64,000 nt of DNA, taken from an uncultured Bacteroidaceae bacterium (GTDB lineage Bacteria; Bacteroidota; Bacteroidia; Bacteroidales; Bacteroidaceae). Positions within the stretch are counted from its first letter, which is position 1. Every line of letters starts with the position of its first letter. The DNA lies in assembly GCA_934293005.1 (NCBI GenBank), contig CAKQYA010000014.1, positions 3,375-67,374 of the forward strand. Reading direction: 5' to 3'. The translations under genes were made by a program, and so were the position numbers. Under the pieces are notes generated by a model, which worked only from the letters and a program-made list of their open reading frames with translations, was not told the origin of the DNA and searched no databases. This document shows positions 16,436 to 24,536 of the stretch, one piece after another.

Positions 16436-16753
16436 ATGTCAGAAAACAAAAATCAACAGCTCCAAATCGAGCTTAAACCAGAAATCGCAGGTGGAATCTA
16501 TTCAAATCTCGCAGTTGTGACTCATTCGGCTGCTGAGATAGTGACCGACTTCGTTCAAATGCTGCCGGGCATGCAAAAGGCTCAGGTTGCAAGCCGTGTC
16601 ATCATGACTCCTGAAAATGCAAAGCGTCTTCTCTTCGCTCTTCAGGACAATATCATTAAGTATGAGCAGCAGTTTGGCGAAATCACTTTTGGACAGCCTG
16701 CTAATGATGACAAGACAGTTGCTCCTTTCAACATAAAGAAAGGTGACGCATAA
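16436..16753 (+). CDS. DUF3467 domain-containing protein
   Basis: The 105-residue protein matches the DUF3467 family: IELKPEIAGGIYSNLAVV, FVQMLPG, VASRVIMTPENAKRLLFAL, and a C-terminal QDNIIKYEQQFG. No function is established for this small cytoplasmic family. It starts 19 nt after the pectate lyase stop and could be co-transcribed. A strong terminator at 16772-16815 closes the unit. Confidence 0.85.
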   Translation: MSENKNQQLQIELKPEIAGGIYSNLAVVTHSAAEIVTDFVQMLPGMQKAQVASRVIMTPENAKRLLFALQDNIIKYEQQFGEITFGQPANDDKTVAPFNIKKGDA

Positions 16754-16771
16754 GTCTTATGAACATTGATA

Positions 16772-16815
16772 CAGCCCGACATCTGTGCATGTGCACAGAT
16801 GTCGGGCTGCTTGCT
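16772..16815 (+). terminator. Strong terminator after the DUF3467 gene
   Basis: An 18-bp perfect stem (arms 16772-16789 and 16792-16809, CAGCCCGACATCTGTGCA and its complement) has almost no loop and is followed by CTTGCTTTTCTT. Confidence 0.85.
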
Positions 16816-16988
16816 TTTCTTGCCTGCTATTGCGCATTTCAATATGCATAATCTTCAGCAGTCTTCTTTCAGGCGATATATACTTGTCTCTCAATTTCTA
16901 CAGATGAGCCAAACAAAACCCCAGCAAGCCCTAATGGCAGACTTGGGGAAATCTTGATTTGTTTTTTCAGCATGTGACACCCATGAAA

Positions 16989-17062
16989 AAGTATTACGTG
17001 ATACTTGCCCAAGTATCATATGATACTTTGCAAAGTATCACGTAATACTTGGGCAAGTATCC
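16989..17062. repeat. 22-bp palindromic tandem repeat, locus 2
   Basis: Three full units (16989-17010, 17011-17032, 17033-17054) and a partial fourth form the array. Each core has the form AAGTAT-6-ATACTT and is followed by a 4-nt spacer (GCCC, TGCA, GGGC). The first and third units are exact reverse complements of each other and the middle one is its own complement, so the whole array can fold back on itself. Core bases differ from loci 1 and 3 (ACGT/CATATG instead of CCTAAK), but unit length and ends are the same. Confidence 0.88.
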
Positions 17063-17560
17063 TTACTATCCTTTTTTGACGAATAAATTTTTGCTTCCAT
17101 GACCTTTGTTATCATACGCACATAGGATGGAAAGACTTTGGCCCAAACGGTGACAAGAATTGAAAAGAATAACCCCGATTTTCTAATGACCGATTTGGAA
17201 TAAACAGAAGGGAAAGTTGGCAAAGTGAGTGTGCTGCAAATATGAGAGAGGCTTACTTTGATCTTATAAAATATTTTTGTGCACCTACTTAATGGACTAT
17301 TTGGGTCTTGAAAGCATACTGCTCTCTTAACGCTATGATTGTAATTCGTATGTAGAGTTTATTGCTAAGAGATGAAAAAGAGTCTGGGACTTGCAAAATT
17401 GAATGTGAGACCACAATGTGGCCGGGTCGTTAGCATTTTTTTCCTTACAAGATTGAATATAAAAAGGCTTTTTGCAATGTAGAGTTATCGTTTTTGGTTA
17501 AATAGTTTTAAATTTTATCCTTGACAATTCAAATCTGCTGAATCTGTGAAAAAAAGATTA
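17063..17560. other. Long non-coding stretch before the ribosomal protein cluster
   Basis: About 500 bp with no credible gene. Short open frames have no recognisable content. A second -7-like box (TATTTTTG, 17272-17279) and T-rich runs are present. I see no tRNA, rRNA or mobile element. Confidence 0.6.
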
Positions 17561-17591
17561 ATATGTTTTATGTTGTTCGGCAGAAAAATCG

Positions 17592-17599
17592 TAACTTTG
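17592..17599 (+). promoter_or_regulatory. Promoter -7 box of the ribosomal protein cluster
   Basis: TAACTTTG matches TAnnTTTG exactly, with a TTG-containing -33 element at about 17572-17574. Transcription should start near 17605, leaving an rpsL leader of about 220 nt. Confidence 0.65.
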
Positions 17600-17604
17600 C
17601 ATCA

Positions 17605-17828
17605 CTTTTTGGAGTAGTGCGTGCCTTGGTTAGGTACATGAGTGTCATGCGGATTTGTAAAGCAAATCAAAAGACAGGTGAAAATCAGAGAGAATGACAC
17701 GTAAATTTAGCACGAAGCAAAGCGAGTAGCTTACCACTAAGCAATAGGGCAGCCCTTCGGCATGAAGGGCTTGGTAGGCGCTCGAAGATGAGATATAATT
17801 AAATAATAATATAAATAATTACAACAAA
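17605..17828 (+). ncRNA. Structured 5' leader of rpsL (candidate autoregulatory RNA)
   Basis: The leader holds two folded parts. In the first, GTGTCAT (17642-17648) pairs with ATGACAC (17694-17700) and encloses a GATTTG/CAAATC hairpin (17652-17668). In the second, CGAG (17723-17726) pairs with CTCG (17781-17784), TACCA (17732-17736) with TGGTA (17772-17776), and AGCCCTT (17751-17757) with AAGGGCT (17765-17771). The regulatory role is inferred; in many bacteria ribosomal protein operons are repressed by one of their own products. Confidence 0.5.
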
Positions 17829-18209
17829 ATGCCTACTATTCAACAATTGGTAAGAAAAGGTCGTCAGGTGTTGGTTGACAAGAGCAAGTCTCCAGCTTTG
17901 GATTCATGCCCACAGCGTCGCGGTGTTTGCGTGCGTGTCTATACAACAACTCCTAAGAAGCCTAATTCAGCGATGAGAAAGGTCGCACGTGTTCGTCTGA
18001 CAAACAAGAAGGAAGTCAACTCTTACATTCCAGGAGAGGGACACAACCTTCAGGAGCACTCAATCGTACTTGTTCGTGGCGGTCGTGTTAAGGATCTTCC
18101 AGGTGTGCGCTATCACATCATTCGTGGTGCTCTTGACACTGCTGGTGTCGCAAGCCGCACACAGCGCCGTTCTAAGTATGGTGCAAAGCGTCCAAAGGCT
18201 AAGAAGTAA
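17829..18209 (+). CDS. rpsL: 30S ribosomal protein S12
   Basis: The 126-residue protein guards decoding accuracy in the 30S A site. The loop TTTPKKPNSAMRK with Lys43 and the loop GGRVKDLPGVRYH with Lys88 are intact, so none of the classic streptomycin-resistance changes at these residues is seen. It is the first gene of the cluster, behind the structured leader, and rpsG follows after a 158-nt gap. Confidence 0.98.
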   Translation: MPTIQQLVRKGRQVLVDKSKSPALDSCPQRRGVCVRVYTTTPKKPNSAMRKVARVRLTNKKEVNSYIPGEGHNLQEHSIVLVRGGRVKDLPGVRYHIIRGALDTAGVASRTQRRSKYGAKRPKAKK

Positions 18210-18290
18210 TAATTTCTTACACAGTAAAAAAGAAACAACAGTTTTTTCACAAAGTTTGGTTTGACGGAAATGCTTGAAAGGGTTGAGTAA

Positions 18291-18308
18291 ATGCCCTGGA
18301 GTGGGCGT
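18291..18308 (+). promoter_or_regulatory. Hairpin in the rpsL-rpsG gap (candidate S7 control site)
   Basis: ATGCCC (18291-18296) pairs with GGGCGT (18303-18308) in a 158-nt gap, long for this cluster. In E. coli, S7 represses translation from the rpsL-rpsG gap; the same role here is inferred from position. Confidence 0.4.
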
Positions 18309-18367
18309 TGAAGACACACACACGAATGCAGCCTCAGACTAAAGAAAGATTAAATCAAACAAGAAAA

Positions 18368-18844
18368 ATGAGAAAAGCTAAACCAAAGAAGCGTGTGGTT
18401 CTTCCAGATCCAGTGTTTGGAGATGTGAAGGTGACAAAGTTTGTTAATAACCTCATGTACGACGGAAAGAAGAGTGTTGCATACACTATCTTCTACACAG
18501 CTCTTAAGAATGTAGAAAACAAGATGAAGAATGAAGAGAAGTCTCCACTGGAAATCTGGAAGAAGGCTCTCGAAAACATCACTCCACAGGTTGAGGTTAA
18601 GAGCCGCCGTATCGGTGGTGCAACTTTCCAGGTGCCAACAGAGATCCGTCCAGACCGCAAGGAGGCAATCTCTATGAAGAACCTCATCTCTTTCGCTCGC
18701 AAGCGTTCAGGCAAGAGCATGGCAGACAAGCTCTCTGCAGAGATCATGGATGCTTTCAATGAGCAGGGTGGCGCATTCAAGCGTAAGGAGGATATGCACC
18801 GCATGGCTGAGGCTAACCGCGCATTTGCACACTTCCGCTTCTAA
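18368..18844 (+). CDS. rpsG: 30S ribosomal protein S7
   Basis: The start at 18368 (MRKAKPKKRVVLPDPVFGD) gives 158 residues, the usual length in Bacteroidetes. An in-frame ATG at 18308 would add 20 residues that match nothing and would overlap the intergenic hairpin, so I reject it. S7 nucleates assembly of the 30S head and contacts mRNA at the E site. The C-terminal ANRAFAHFRF is typical. Confidence 0.96.
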   Translation: MRKAKPKKRVVLPDPVFGDVKVTKFVNNLMYDGKKSVAYTIFYTALKNVENKMKNEEKSPLEIWKKALENITPQVEVKSRRIGGATFQVPTEIRPDRKEAISMKNLISFARKRSGKSMADKLSAEIMDAFNEQGGAFKRKEDMHRMAEANRAFAHFRF

Positions 18845-18882
18845 TTAATTTCATCAGTTAACAACATTAAGGTAAAAGAGAT

Positions 18883-21000
18883 ATGGCAAAGCAGGATTTG
18901 CATCTTACGCGCAATTTCGGTATCATGGCTCACATCGATGCCGGTAAGACTACAACATCAGAGCGCATCCTTTTCTACACTGGTAAGACTCACAAGATTG
19001 GTGAGGTTCACGATGGTGGAGCAACTATGGACTGGATGGCACAGGAGCAGGAGCGTGGTATCACTATCACATCTGCTGCCACTACAGCGTACTGGACATG
19101 GGAAGGACACAAGTATAAGTTCAATCTTATTGACACTCCGGGACACGTCGACTTCACTGCAGAGGTAGAGCGTTCACTTCGTGTTCTTGACGGCGCTGTT
19201 GCAGCATACTGTGCTGTGGGTGGCGTTGAGCCACAGTCTGAGACTGTTTGGCGTCAGGCTGACAAGTATAACGTGCCACGTATGGGATACGTCAACAAGA
19301 TGGACCGTTCTGGCGCAGATTTCTTTGAGGTCGTTCGACAGATGAAGGATGTTCTCGGTGCTAACCCAGTGCCAATCGTTATTCCTATAGGTGCAGAGGA
19401 GAATTTCAAGGGTGTTGTTGACCTCATCAAGATGCACGGTATTGTATGGCATGATGAGACTCAGGGTGCTGAATTTGAAATCATCGACATCCCAGCTGAG
19501 CTTAAGGATGAGGCAGAAGAGTGGCGCAATAAAATGCTCGAGTCTGTAGCAGAGTATGATGACGCTCTCATGGAGAAATTCTTCGATGACCCATCTACTA
19601 TCACAGAGGAAGAGATAATATCTGCAATTCGCAAGGCTACTTGCTCTCTCGCATGCACTCCAATGCTCTGCGGTTCTTCATTCAAGAACAAGGGCGTTCA
19701 GACTCTTCTTGACTATATCTGCGCATTCCTTCCATCACCACTCGATACTCCAGCAGTTGTTGGTACTAATCCTGATACTAAGGAAGAGGAAGACCGCAAG
19801 CCATCTGAGGATGACAAGACTTCTGCTCTTGCATTCAAGATCGCAACAGACCCATATGTGGGCCGTCTTACTTTCATCCGTGTGTACTCGGGCAAGGTTG
19901 AGGCAGGTTCATATATCTATAATTCACGTTCACGCAAGAAAGAGCGTGTGTCACGTCTCTTCCAGATGCACTCAAATCATCAGAATCCTGTAGATGTAAT
20001 TAGTGCTGGTGACATCGGTGCTGTAGTAGGACTCAAGGATATTCACACTGGTGATACACTCTGTGATGAGAGCGCTCCTATCGTTCTCGAATCAATGGAC
20101 TTCCCAGATCCTGTGATTGGTATTGCAGTTGAGCCAAAGACTCAGAAAGACCTCGACAAGCTTTCTGTTGGTCTTGCAAAGCTTGCTGAAGAAGACCCAA
20201 CATTCACAGTTAGGACAGATGAACAGTCGGGCCAGACAATTATCTCTGGTATGGGTGAGCTTCACCTTGACATCATCATCGACCGTCTGAAGCGTGAGTT
20301 CAAGGTTGAGTGTAACCAGGGTAAGCCACAGGTTAACTACAAGGAGGCAATCACTAAGACTGTCAACCTCCGTGAGGTTTACAAAAAGCAGTCGGGTGGT
20401 CGTGGTAAGTTTGCCGACATCATCGTTAACGTTGGTCCTGTTGATGACGACTTCGAAGGCACTGGCCTTCAGTTTGTCGATGAAGTCAAAGGTGGTAACA
20501 TTCCTAAGGAATTCATCCCATCAGTGCAGAAGGGTTTTGCAGAGTCAATGAAGAATGGTGTTCTTGGTGGCTTCCCAATGGATAGCCTTAAAGTCACTCT
20601 TGTTGACGGTAGCTTCCACCCTGTCGACTCAGACCAGCTTTCTTTCGAAGTTGCAGCTCGCCAAGCTTATAAGAATGCTTGTGCTCAGGCTAAGCCTGTG
20701 CTCATGGAGCCAATCATGAAGCTTGAAGTTGTTACTCCAGAAGAGAACATGGGTGATGTGATCGGTGACCTTAACAAGCGTCGCGGCCAGGTTGAAGGCA
20801 TGGAAAATGCTCGTTCAGGTGCTCGTATCGTTAAGGCTATGGTTCCACTGGGTGAGATGTTCGGATATGTCACAGCTCTCCGTACTATCACTTCTGGTCG
20901 TGCCACTTCTTCAATGCAGTATGATCACCATGCACCTGTGTCAAGCTCTATCGCTAAGACAGTGCTTGCTGAATGCAACGGACGCGTGGATCTCGTGTAA
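18883..21000 (+). CDS. fusA: Elongation factor G
   Basis: The 705-residue GTPase drives translocation of tRNA and mRNA. G1 is AHIDAGKTT, followed by RGITITSAATT (G2), DTPGHVDF (G3) and NKMDR (G4), and the C-terminal domains IV and V are complete. It is the str-cluster copy. Unlike in E. coli no tuf gene follows; rpsJ begins 81 nt downstream after a hairpin. Confidence 0.98.
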   Translation: MAKQDLHLTRNFGIMAHIDAGKTTTSERILFYTGKTHKIGEVHDGGATMDWMAQEQERGITITSAATTAYWTWEGHKYKFNLIDTPGHVDFTAEVERSLRVLDGAVAAYCAVGGVEPQSETVWRQADKYNVPRMGYVNKMDRSGADFFEVVRQMKDVLGANPVPIVIPIGAEENFKGVVDLIKMHGIVWHDETQGAEFEIIDIPAELKDEAEEWRNKMLESVAEYDDALMEKFFDDPSTITEEEIISAIRKATCSLACTPMLCGSSFKNKGVQTLLDYICAFLPSPLDTPAVVGTNPDTKEEEDRKPSEDDKTSALAFKIATDPYVGRLTFIRVYSGKVEAGSYIYNSRSRKKERVSRLFQMHSNHQNPVDVISAGDIGAVVGLKDIHTGDTLCDESAPIVLESMDFPDPVIGIAVEPKTQKDLDKLSVGLAKLAEEDPTFTVRTDEQSGQTIISGMGELHLDIIIDRLKREFKVECNQGKPQVNYKEAITKTVNLREVYKKQSGGRGKFADIIVNVGPVDDDFEGTGLQFVDEVKGGNIPKEFIPSVQKGFAESMKNGVLGGFPMDSLKVTLVDGSFHPVDSDQLSFEVAARQAYKNACAQAKPVLMEPIMKLEVVTPEENMGDVIGDLNKRRGQVEGMENARSGARIVKAMVPLGEMFGYVTALRTITSGRATSSMQYDHHAPVSSSIAKTVLAECNGRVDLV

Positions 21001-21012
21001 ATAAATTATGGA

Positions 21013-21044
21013 GTGCGGGCGAGCGAACGACTCTTTGCCCGCAC
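21013..21044 (+). promoter_or_regulatory. Hairpin between fusA and rpsJ (candidate attenuator or S10 leader)
   Basis: GTGCGGGC (21013-21020) pairs perfectly with GCCCGCAC (21037-21044), followed by CCTTTA. The T-run is too weak for a full terminator, so partial attenuation or leader control of the S10 genes is more likely. Confidence 0.5.
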
Positions 21045-21081
21045 CCTTTACAATAATAATAACATTTAATTTCATTGAACA

Positions 21082-21390
21082 ATGAGTCAGCAAAAAATTC
21101 GCATCAAGCTTAAGTCTTACGACCACAACCTCGTTGACAAGTCAGCTGAGAAGATCGTTAAGGCAGTGAAGGCTACTGAGGCTATCGTGAGCGGTCCAAT
21201 TCCACTCCCAACTCATAAGCGCATCTTCACAGTAAACCGTTCTACTTTCGTAAACAAAAAGTCTCGCGAGCAGTTTGAACTTTCTACATACAAGAGACTT
21301 ATTGACATCTACAGCTCTACAACTAAGACTGTTGATGCTCTTATGAAGCTCGAGCTCCCAAGCGGTGTTGAAGTTGAGATTAAAGTTTGA
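21082..21390 (+). CDS. rpsJ: 30S ribosomal protein S10
   Basis: The 102-residue product has the S10 motifs IRIKLKSYDHNLVD, GPIPLPTHKRIFTV and the end motif LPSGVEVEIK. It sits in the 30S head and, in bacteria generally, also joins antitermination complexes with NusB. It is the first gene of the S10 block; rplC begins 29 nt later. Confidence 0.98.
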   Translation: MSQQKIRIKLKSYDHNLVDKSAEKIVKAVKATEAIVSGPIPLPTHKRIFTVNRSTFVNKKSREQFELSTYKRLIDIYSSTTKTVDALMKLELPSGVEVEIKV

Positions 21391-21419
21391 TAATAGAGAA
21401 AATTTAAAAGAATAAAGAA

Positions 21420-22034
21420 ATGCCAGGATTAATTGGAAAAAAAATCGGAATGACATCCGTTTTCAGTGCCGATGGTAAGAATCTTCCATGCACTGTTATC
21501 GAAGTAGGTCCTTGTGTTGTTACTCAGCTTAAGACTGTAGAGAATGATGGCTATGCTGCTGTTCAGGTTGGCTTTGAAGACAAAAAGGAAAAGCACACCA
21601 CAAAGCAGATGATGGGTCACTTCAAGAAGGCTGGTACAACTCCTAAGAGACACTTGGCCGAGTTCACTTATGATGAGGAGCATAACCTCGGTGATGTAAT
21701 CACAGTGGAGCTTTTCAATGATGCTTCTTACGTTGACGTAACAGGTACATCTAAGGGTAAGGGATTCCAAGGCGTTGTAAAGCGTCATGGTTTCGGTGGT
21801 GTTGGTCAGGCTACACACGGTCAGGATGACCGCCTCCGCAAGCCAGGTTCTATTGGTGCATGTGCAACACCTTCACGTGTGTTCAAGAATGTGCCAATGG
21901 CTGGTCAAATGGGTAACGAGCAGGTGACTACTCACAACCTTCAGGTGATCAAGGTGGTTCCAGAGCACAATCTCCTTCTTCTTAAGGGTAGTGTTCCAGG
22001 ATGCAAAGGTTCAATCGTAATAATCAAGAAGTAA
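21420..22034 (+). CDS. rplC: 50S ribosomal protein L3
   Basis: The 204-residue product starts PGLIGKKIGMTSVF. Its long loop, FGGVGQATHGQDDRLRKPGS, reaches toward the peptidyl transferase centre. It is an early 50S assembly protein. rplD starts 3 nt after its stop, so translational coupling is likely. Confidence 0.98.
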   Translation: MPGLIGKKIGMTSVFSADGKNLPCTVIEVGPCVVTQLKTVENDGYAAVQVGFEDKKEKHTTKQMMGHFKKAGTTPKRHLAEFTYDEEHNLGDVITVELFNDASYVDVTGTSKGKGFQGVVKRHGFGGVGQATHGQDDRLRKPGSIGACATPSRVFKNVPMAGQMGNEQVTTHNLQVIKVVPEHNLLLLKGSVPGCKGSIVIIKK

Positions 22035-22037
22035 GCA

Positions 22038-22667
22038 ATGGAAGTTTCTGTATTAAATATCAAAGGTGAGGACACTGGTAAGAAGGTGGTTCTGAACGAT
22101 GAAATCTTCGGAATTGAGCCAAACGACCATGTTATTTACCTCGCAGTAAACCAATACCTCGCTGCACAGCGTCAAGGTACTCACAAGTCAAAAGAAAGAA
22201 GCGAAATCACTGGCTCTACTCGTAAGCTCATCCGTCAGAAGGGTGGCGGCGGCGCTCGCCGTGGCGACATCAAGTCTCCGCTGCTTCGTGGTGGTGGCCG
22301 CGTGTTCGGTCCACGTCCACGTGACTACTGGTTCAAGCTTAACAAGAAAGTTAAGGCTCTCGCTCGTAAAAGCGCTCTTTCATACAAGGCACAGCAGAAT
22401 GCAATCATTGTCGTTGAGGACTTTGATTTTGAAGCACCTAAGACAAAACAGGGTGTTGCTTTGTTAAATAACCTTAAAGTTGAGGGCAAAAAGACACTCT
22501 TCGTTTTGCCAGAAGTGAAAAAGAACGTAAATTTGTCAGTCCGTAATATTCAGCGCGTTGAGGTTATGACTGCAAGTGCACTCAATACTTATAAAGTAAT
22601 GAATGCTAATGTGCTTGTCATGACTGAAGGTGCTGTTAAAATGGTTGATGAAACTTTTAACAAATAA
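22038..22667 (+). CDS. rplD: 50S ribosomal protein L4
   Basis: The 209-residue product has the extended loop RQKGGGGARRGDIKSP, which lines the exit tunnel where macrolide-resistance changes arise in other bacteria. In E. coli L4 represses the S10 operon; whether it does so here through the hairpin at 21013 is not known. Its stop codon overlaps a strong Shine-Dalgarno (22666-22672) for rplW. Confidence 0.98.
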   Translation: MEVSVLNIKGEDTGKKVVLNDEIFGIEPNDHVIYLAVNQYLAAQRQGTHKSKERSEITGSTRKLIRQKGGGGARRGDIKSPLLRGGGRVFGPRPRDYWFKLNKKVKALARKSALSYKAQQNAIIVVEDFDFEAPKTKQGVALLNNLKVEGKKTLFVLPEVKKNVNLSVRNIQRVEVMTASALNTYKVMNANVLVMTEGAVKMVDETFNK

Positions 22668-22672
22668 GGAGG
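22666..22672 (+). promoter_or_regulatory. Canonical Shine-Dalgarno for rplW
   Basis: AAGGAGG lies 6 nt before the rplW ATG and overlaps the rplD stop. Such strong sites are uncommon in Bacteroidetes, which mostly start translation without one; another precedes rplF at 28406-28412. Confidence 0.8.
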
Positions 22673-22678
22673 TACAAT

Positions 22679-22969
22679 ATGGCATATATCGTTAAACCAC
22701 TCGTAACAGAGAAGATGACATCTCTCTCTGAGAAGCAGAATAAGTTCGGCTTCATTGTCCTCCCTTCTGCTAATAAGATTGAAATCAAGAAAGAGGTAGA
22801 AGCAAAATATAATGTAAATGTAGTTTCGGTTAACACTATGAACTACGCTGGTAAGCGTAAGAGCCGTTACACAAAGGCTGGTGTTATCAAGGGAAAAACA
22901 AAGGCTTTCAAAAAAGCAATTGTCACTCTCAAGGATGGCGAGACTATTGATTTCTATAGTAACATTTAA
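22679..22969 (+). CDS. rplW: 50S ribosomal protein L23
   Basis: The 96-residue product (IVKPLVTEKMT at the start, VNTMNYAGKRKSRYTKAG in the middle) sits at the tunnel exit, where trigger factor and SRP dock. It is one of two genes here with a canonical ribosome binding site. Confidence 0.97.
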   Translation: MAYIVKPLVTEKMTSLSEKQNKFGFIVLPSANKIEIKKEVEAKYNVNVVSVNTMNYAGKRKSRYTKAGVIKGKTKAFKKAIVTLKDGETIDFYSNI

Positions 22970-22977
22970 GATTTAAA

Positions 22978-23802
22978 ATGGGTATTCGTAAATTTAGACC
23001 AGTAACTCCTGGTCAGAGGCACAAAGCTATTGGTACATTTGATGATGTTACTACATCTGTACCAGAGAAAACTCTTGTTTTCGGTAAGCGCAGCACTGGC
23101 GGCCGTAACAACTCAGGTCGTATCACAGTACGCTACAGAGGTGGCGGTCACAAGCGTTTGATTCGTATTGTCGACTTCAAGAGAGAAAAGGACGGAATTC
23201 CTGCAGTAGTAAAGACTATCGAGTATGATCCAAACCGCTCGGCTCGCATCGCACTCGTCTTCTACGCTGACGGTGAAAAACGTTACATCGTTGCTCCTAA
23301 CGGTTTGCAGGTAGGCACAACTATCATGTCAGGTCCAGAGGCAACTCCAGACCTCGGAAACACTCTTCCATTGGAAAAGATTCCAGTCGGTACTGTTATC
23401 CACAATATCGAGCTTCGTCCAGGACAGGGTGCTAAGATGGTTCGTTCTGCAGGCAACTTCGCTCAGTTAACTTCTCGTGAGGGAAAATATTGCGTCATCA
23501 AGCTCCCTTCTGGAGAAATTCGTAAAGTGCTTTCAATTTGCCGCGCAACAATCGGTAGCGTAAGCAACTCAGACCACGCTCTCGAGTCTTCAGGTAAGGC
23601 TGGCCGTAGCCGTTGGTTGGGTCGCAGACCACATAACCGTGGTGTTGTAATGAACCCAATCGATCACCCAATGGGTGGTGGTGAAGGACGCCATACTGGT
23701 GGACACCCACGTTCACGCAATGGCCTCTATGCAAAGGGTCTCAAGACACGCGCACCAAAGAAGCTGTCAAATAAGTACATTATTGAAAGACGTAACAAGT
23801 AA
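22978..23802 (+). CDS. rplB: 50S ribosomal protein L2
   Basis: The 274-residue product has the conserved GRNNSGRITVRYRGGGHKR segment, and NPIDHPMGGGEGR near the peptidyl transferase centre. L2 joins subunits and supports peptide bond formation. It lies 8 nt after rplW. Confidence 0.98.
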   Translation: MGIRKFRPVTPGQRHKAIGTFDDVTTSVPEKTLVFGKRSTGGRNNSGRITVRYRGGGHKRLIRIVDFKREKDGIPAVVKTIEYDPNRSARIALVFYADGEKRYIVAPNGLQVGTTIMSGPEATPDLGNTLPLEKIPVGTVIHNIELRPGQGAKMVRSAGNFAQLTSREGKYCVIKLPSGEIRKVLSICRATIGSVSNSDHALESSGKAGRSRWLGRRPHNRGVVMNPIDHPMGGGEGRHTGGHPRSRNGLYAKGLKTRAPKKLSNKYIIERRNK

Positions 23803-23817
23803 TAAAGTTAACTGAAT

Positions 23818-24087
23818 ATGAGTCGTTCATTAAAAAAAGGTCCATATATCAATGTAAAGCTCGAAAAGAAGGTTCTCGCGATGAACGAGAGCGGAAAAAA
23901 GAGCGTTATCAAGTCATGGGCTCGCGCTTCAATGATTTCTCCTGACTTTGTCGGTCACACCATTGCAGTGCACAACGGTAATAAATTCATCCCTGTTTAC
24001 ATTACTGAAAATATGGTAGGCCACAAGCTAGGTGAGTTTGCGCTTACTCGTACATTCCGCGGTCACGCAGGTAACAAGAAGAAGTAA
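23818..24087 (+). CDS. rpsS: 30S ribosomal protein S19
   Basis: The 89-residue product opens SRSLKKGPYINVKLEKKV and has SWARASMISPDFVGHTIAVH and GEFALTRTFRGHAG, all typical. It binds the 30S head beside S13. Confidence 0.98.
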   Translation: MSRSLKKGPYINVKLEKKVLAMNESGKKSVIKSWARASMISPDFVGHTIAVHNGNKFIPVYITENMVGHKLGEFALTRTFRGHAGNKKK

Positions 24088-24128
24088 TCGTACAACAGGT
24101 TCAACCAAGTTAAAAAGACTATTATATA

Positions 24129-24533
24129 ATGGGAGCAAGAAAAAGATTAATGGCCGAAAAAATTAAAGAGGCCAAAAAGAATATCTACTTCGCTATTCTT
24201 CGCGATGTTCCTTCTTCACCACGCAAGATGCGCTATGTTGCTGACCTCGTTCGCGGCATGGAGGTGAACAAAGCTCTCGCAACACTCAAGTTCAATAGCA
24301 AGAGTGCTGCTAAAGACATCGAGAAGGTACTTCGTTCTGCAATCGCAAACTGGGAGCAGAAGAACAATCGCAAGGCTGAAAGCGGAGAACTTTATATCTC
24401 TAAGATTTTTGTTGACGAAGGCGCTACGCTTAAGCGTATGAGACCTGCACCTCAGGGACGTGGCTACAGAATCCGCAAGCGTTCTAACCACATCACTATC
24501 TTCGTGGACGCTAAAACTAATGAAGAAAACTAA
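24129..24533 (+). CDS. rplV: 50S ribosomal protein L22
   Basis: The 134-residue product contains PSSPRKMRYVADLVRGM and the tunnel hairpin GATLKRMRPAPQGRGYRIRK, the site of macrolide-resistance changes in other bacteria. The start MGARKRLMAEK matches the Bacteroidetes form. rpsC begins 3 nt after its stop. Confidence 0.97.
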   Translation: MGARKRLMAEKIKEAKKNIYFAILRDVPSSPRKMRYVADLVRGMEVNKALATLKFNSKSAAKDIEKVLRSAIANWEQKNNRKAESGELYISKIFVDEGATLKRMRPAPQGRGYRIRKRSNHITIFVDAKTNEEN

Positions 24534-24536
24534 GTT

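Noticed and set aside
17038..17223. Minus-strand frame of 61 codons in the rpsL upstream gap
   Set aside because: It begins inside the repeat array side of the gap and shows no family features or promoter.
18308..18367. Upstream start for rpsG
   Set aside because: The added 20 residues have no counterpart in S7 and overlap the intergenic hairpin.
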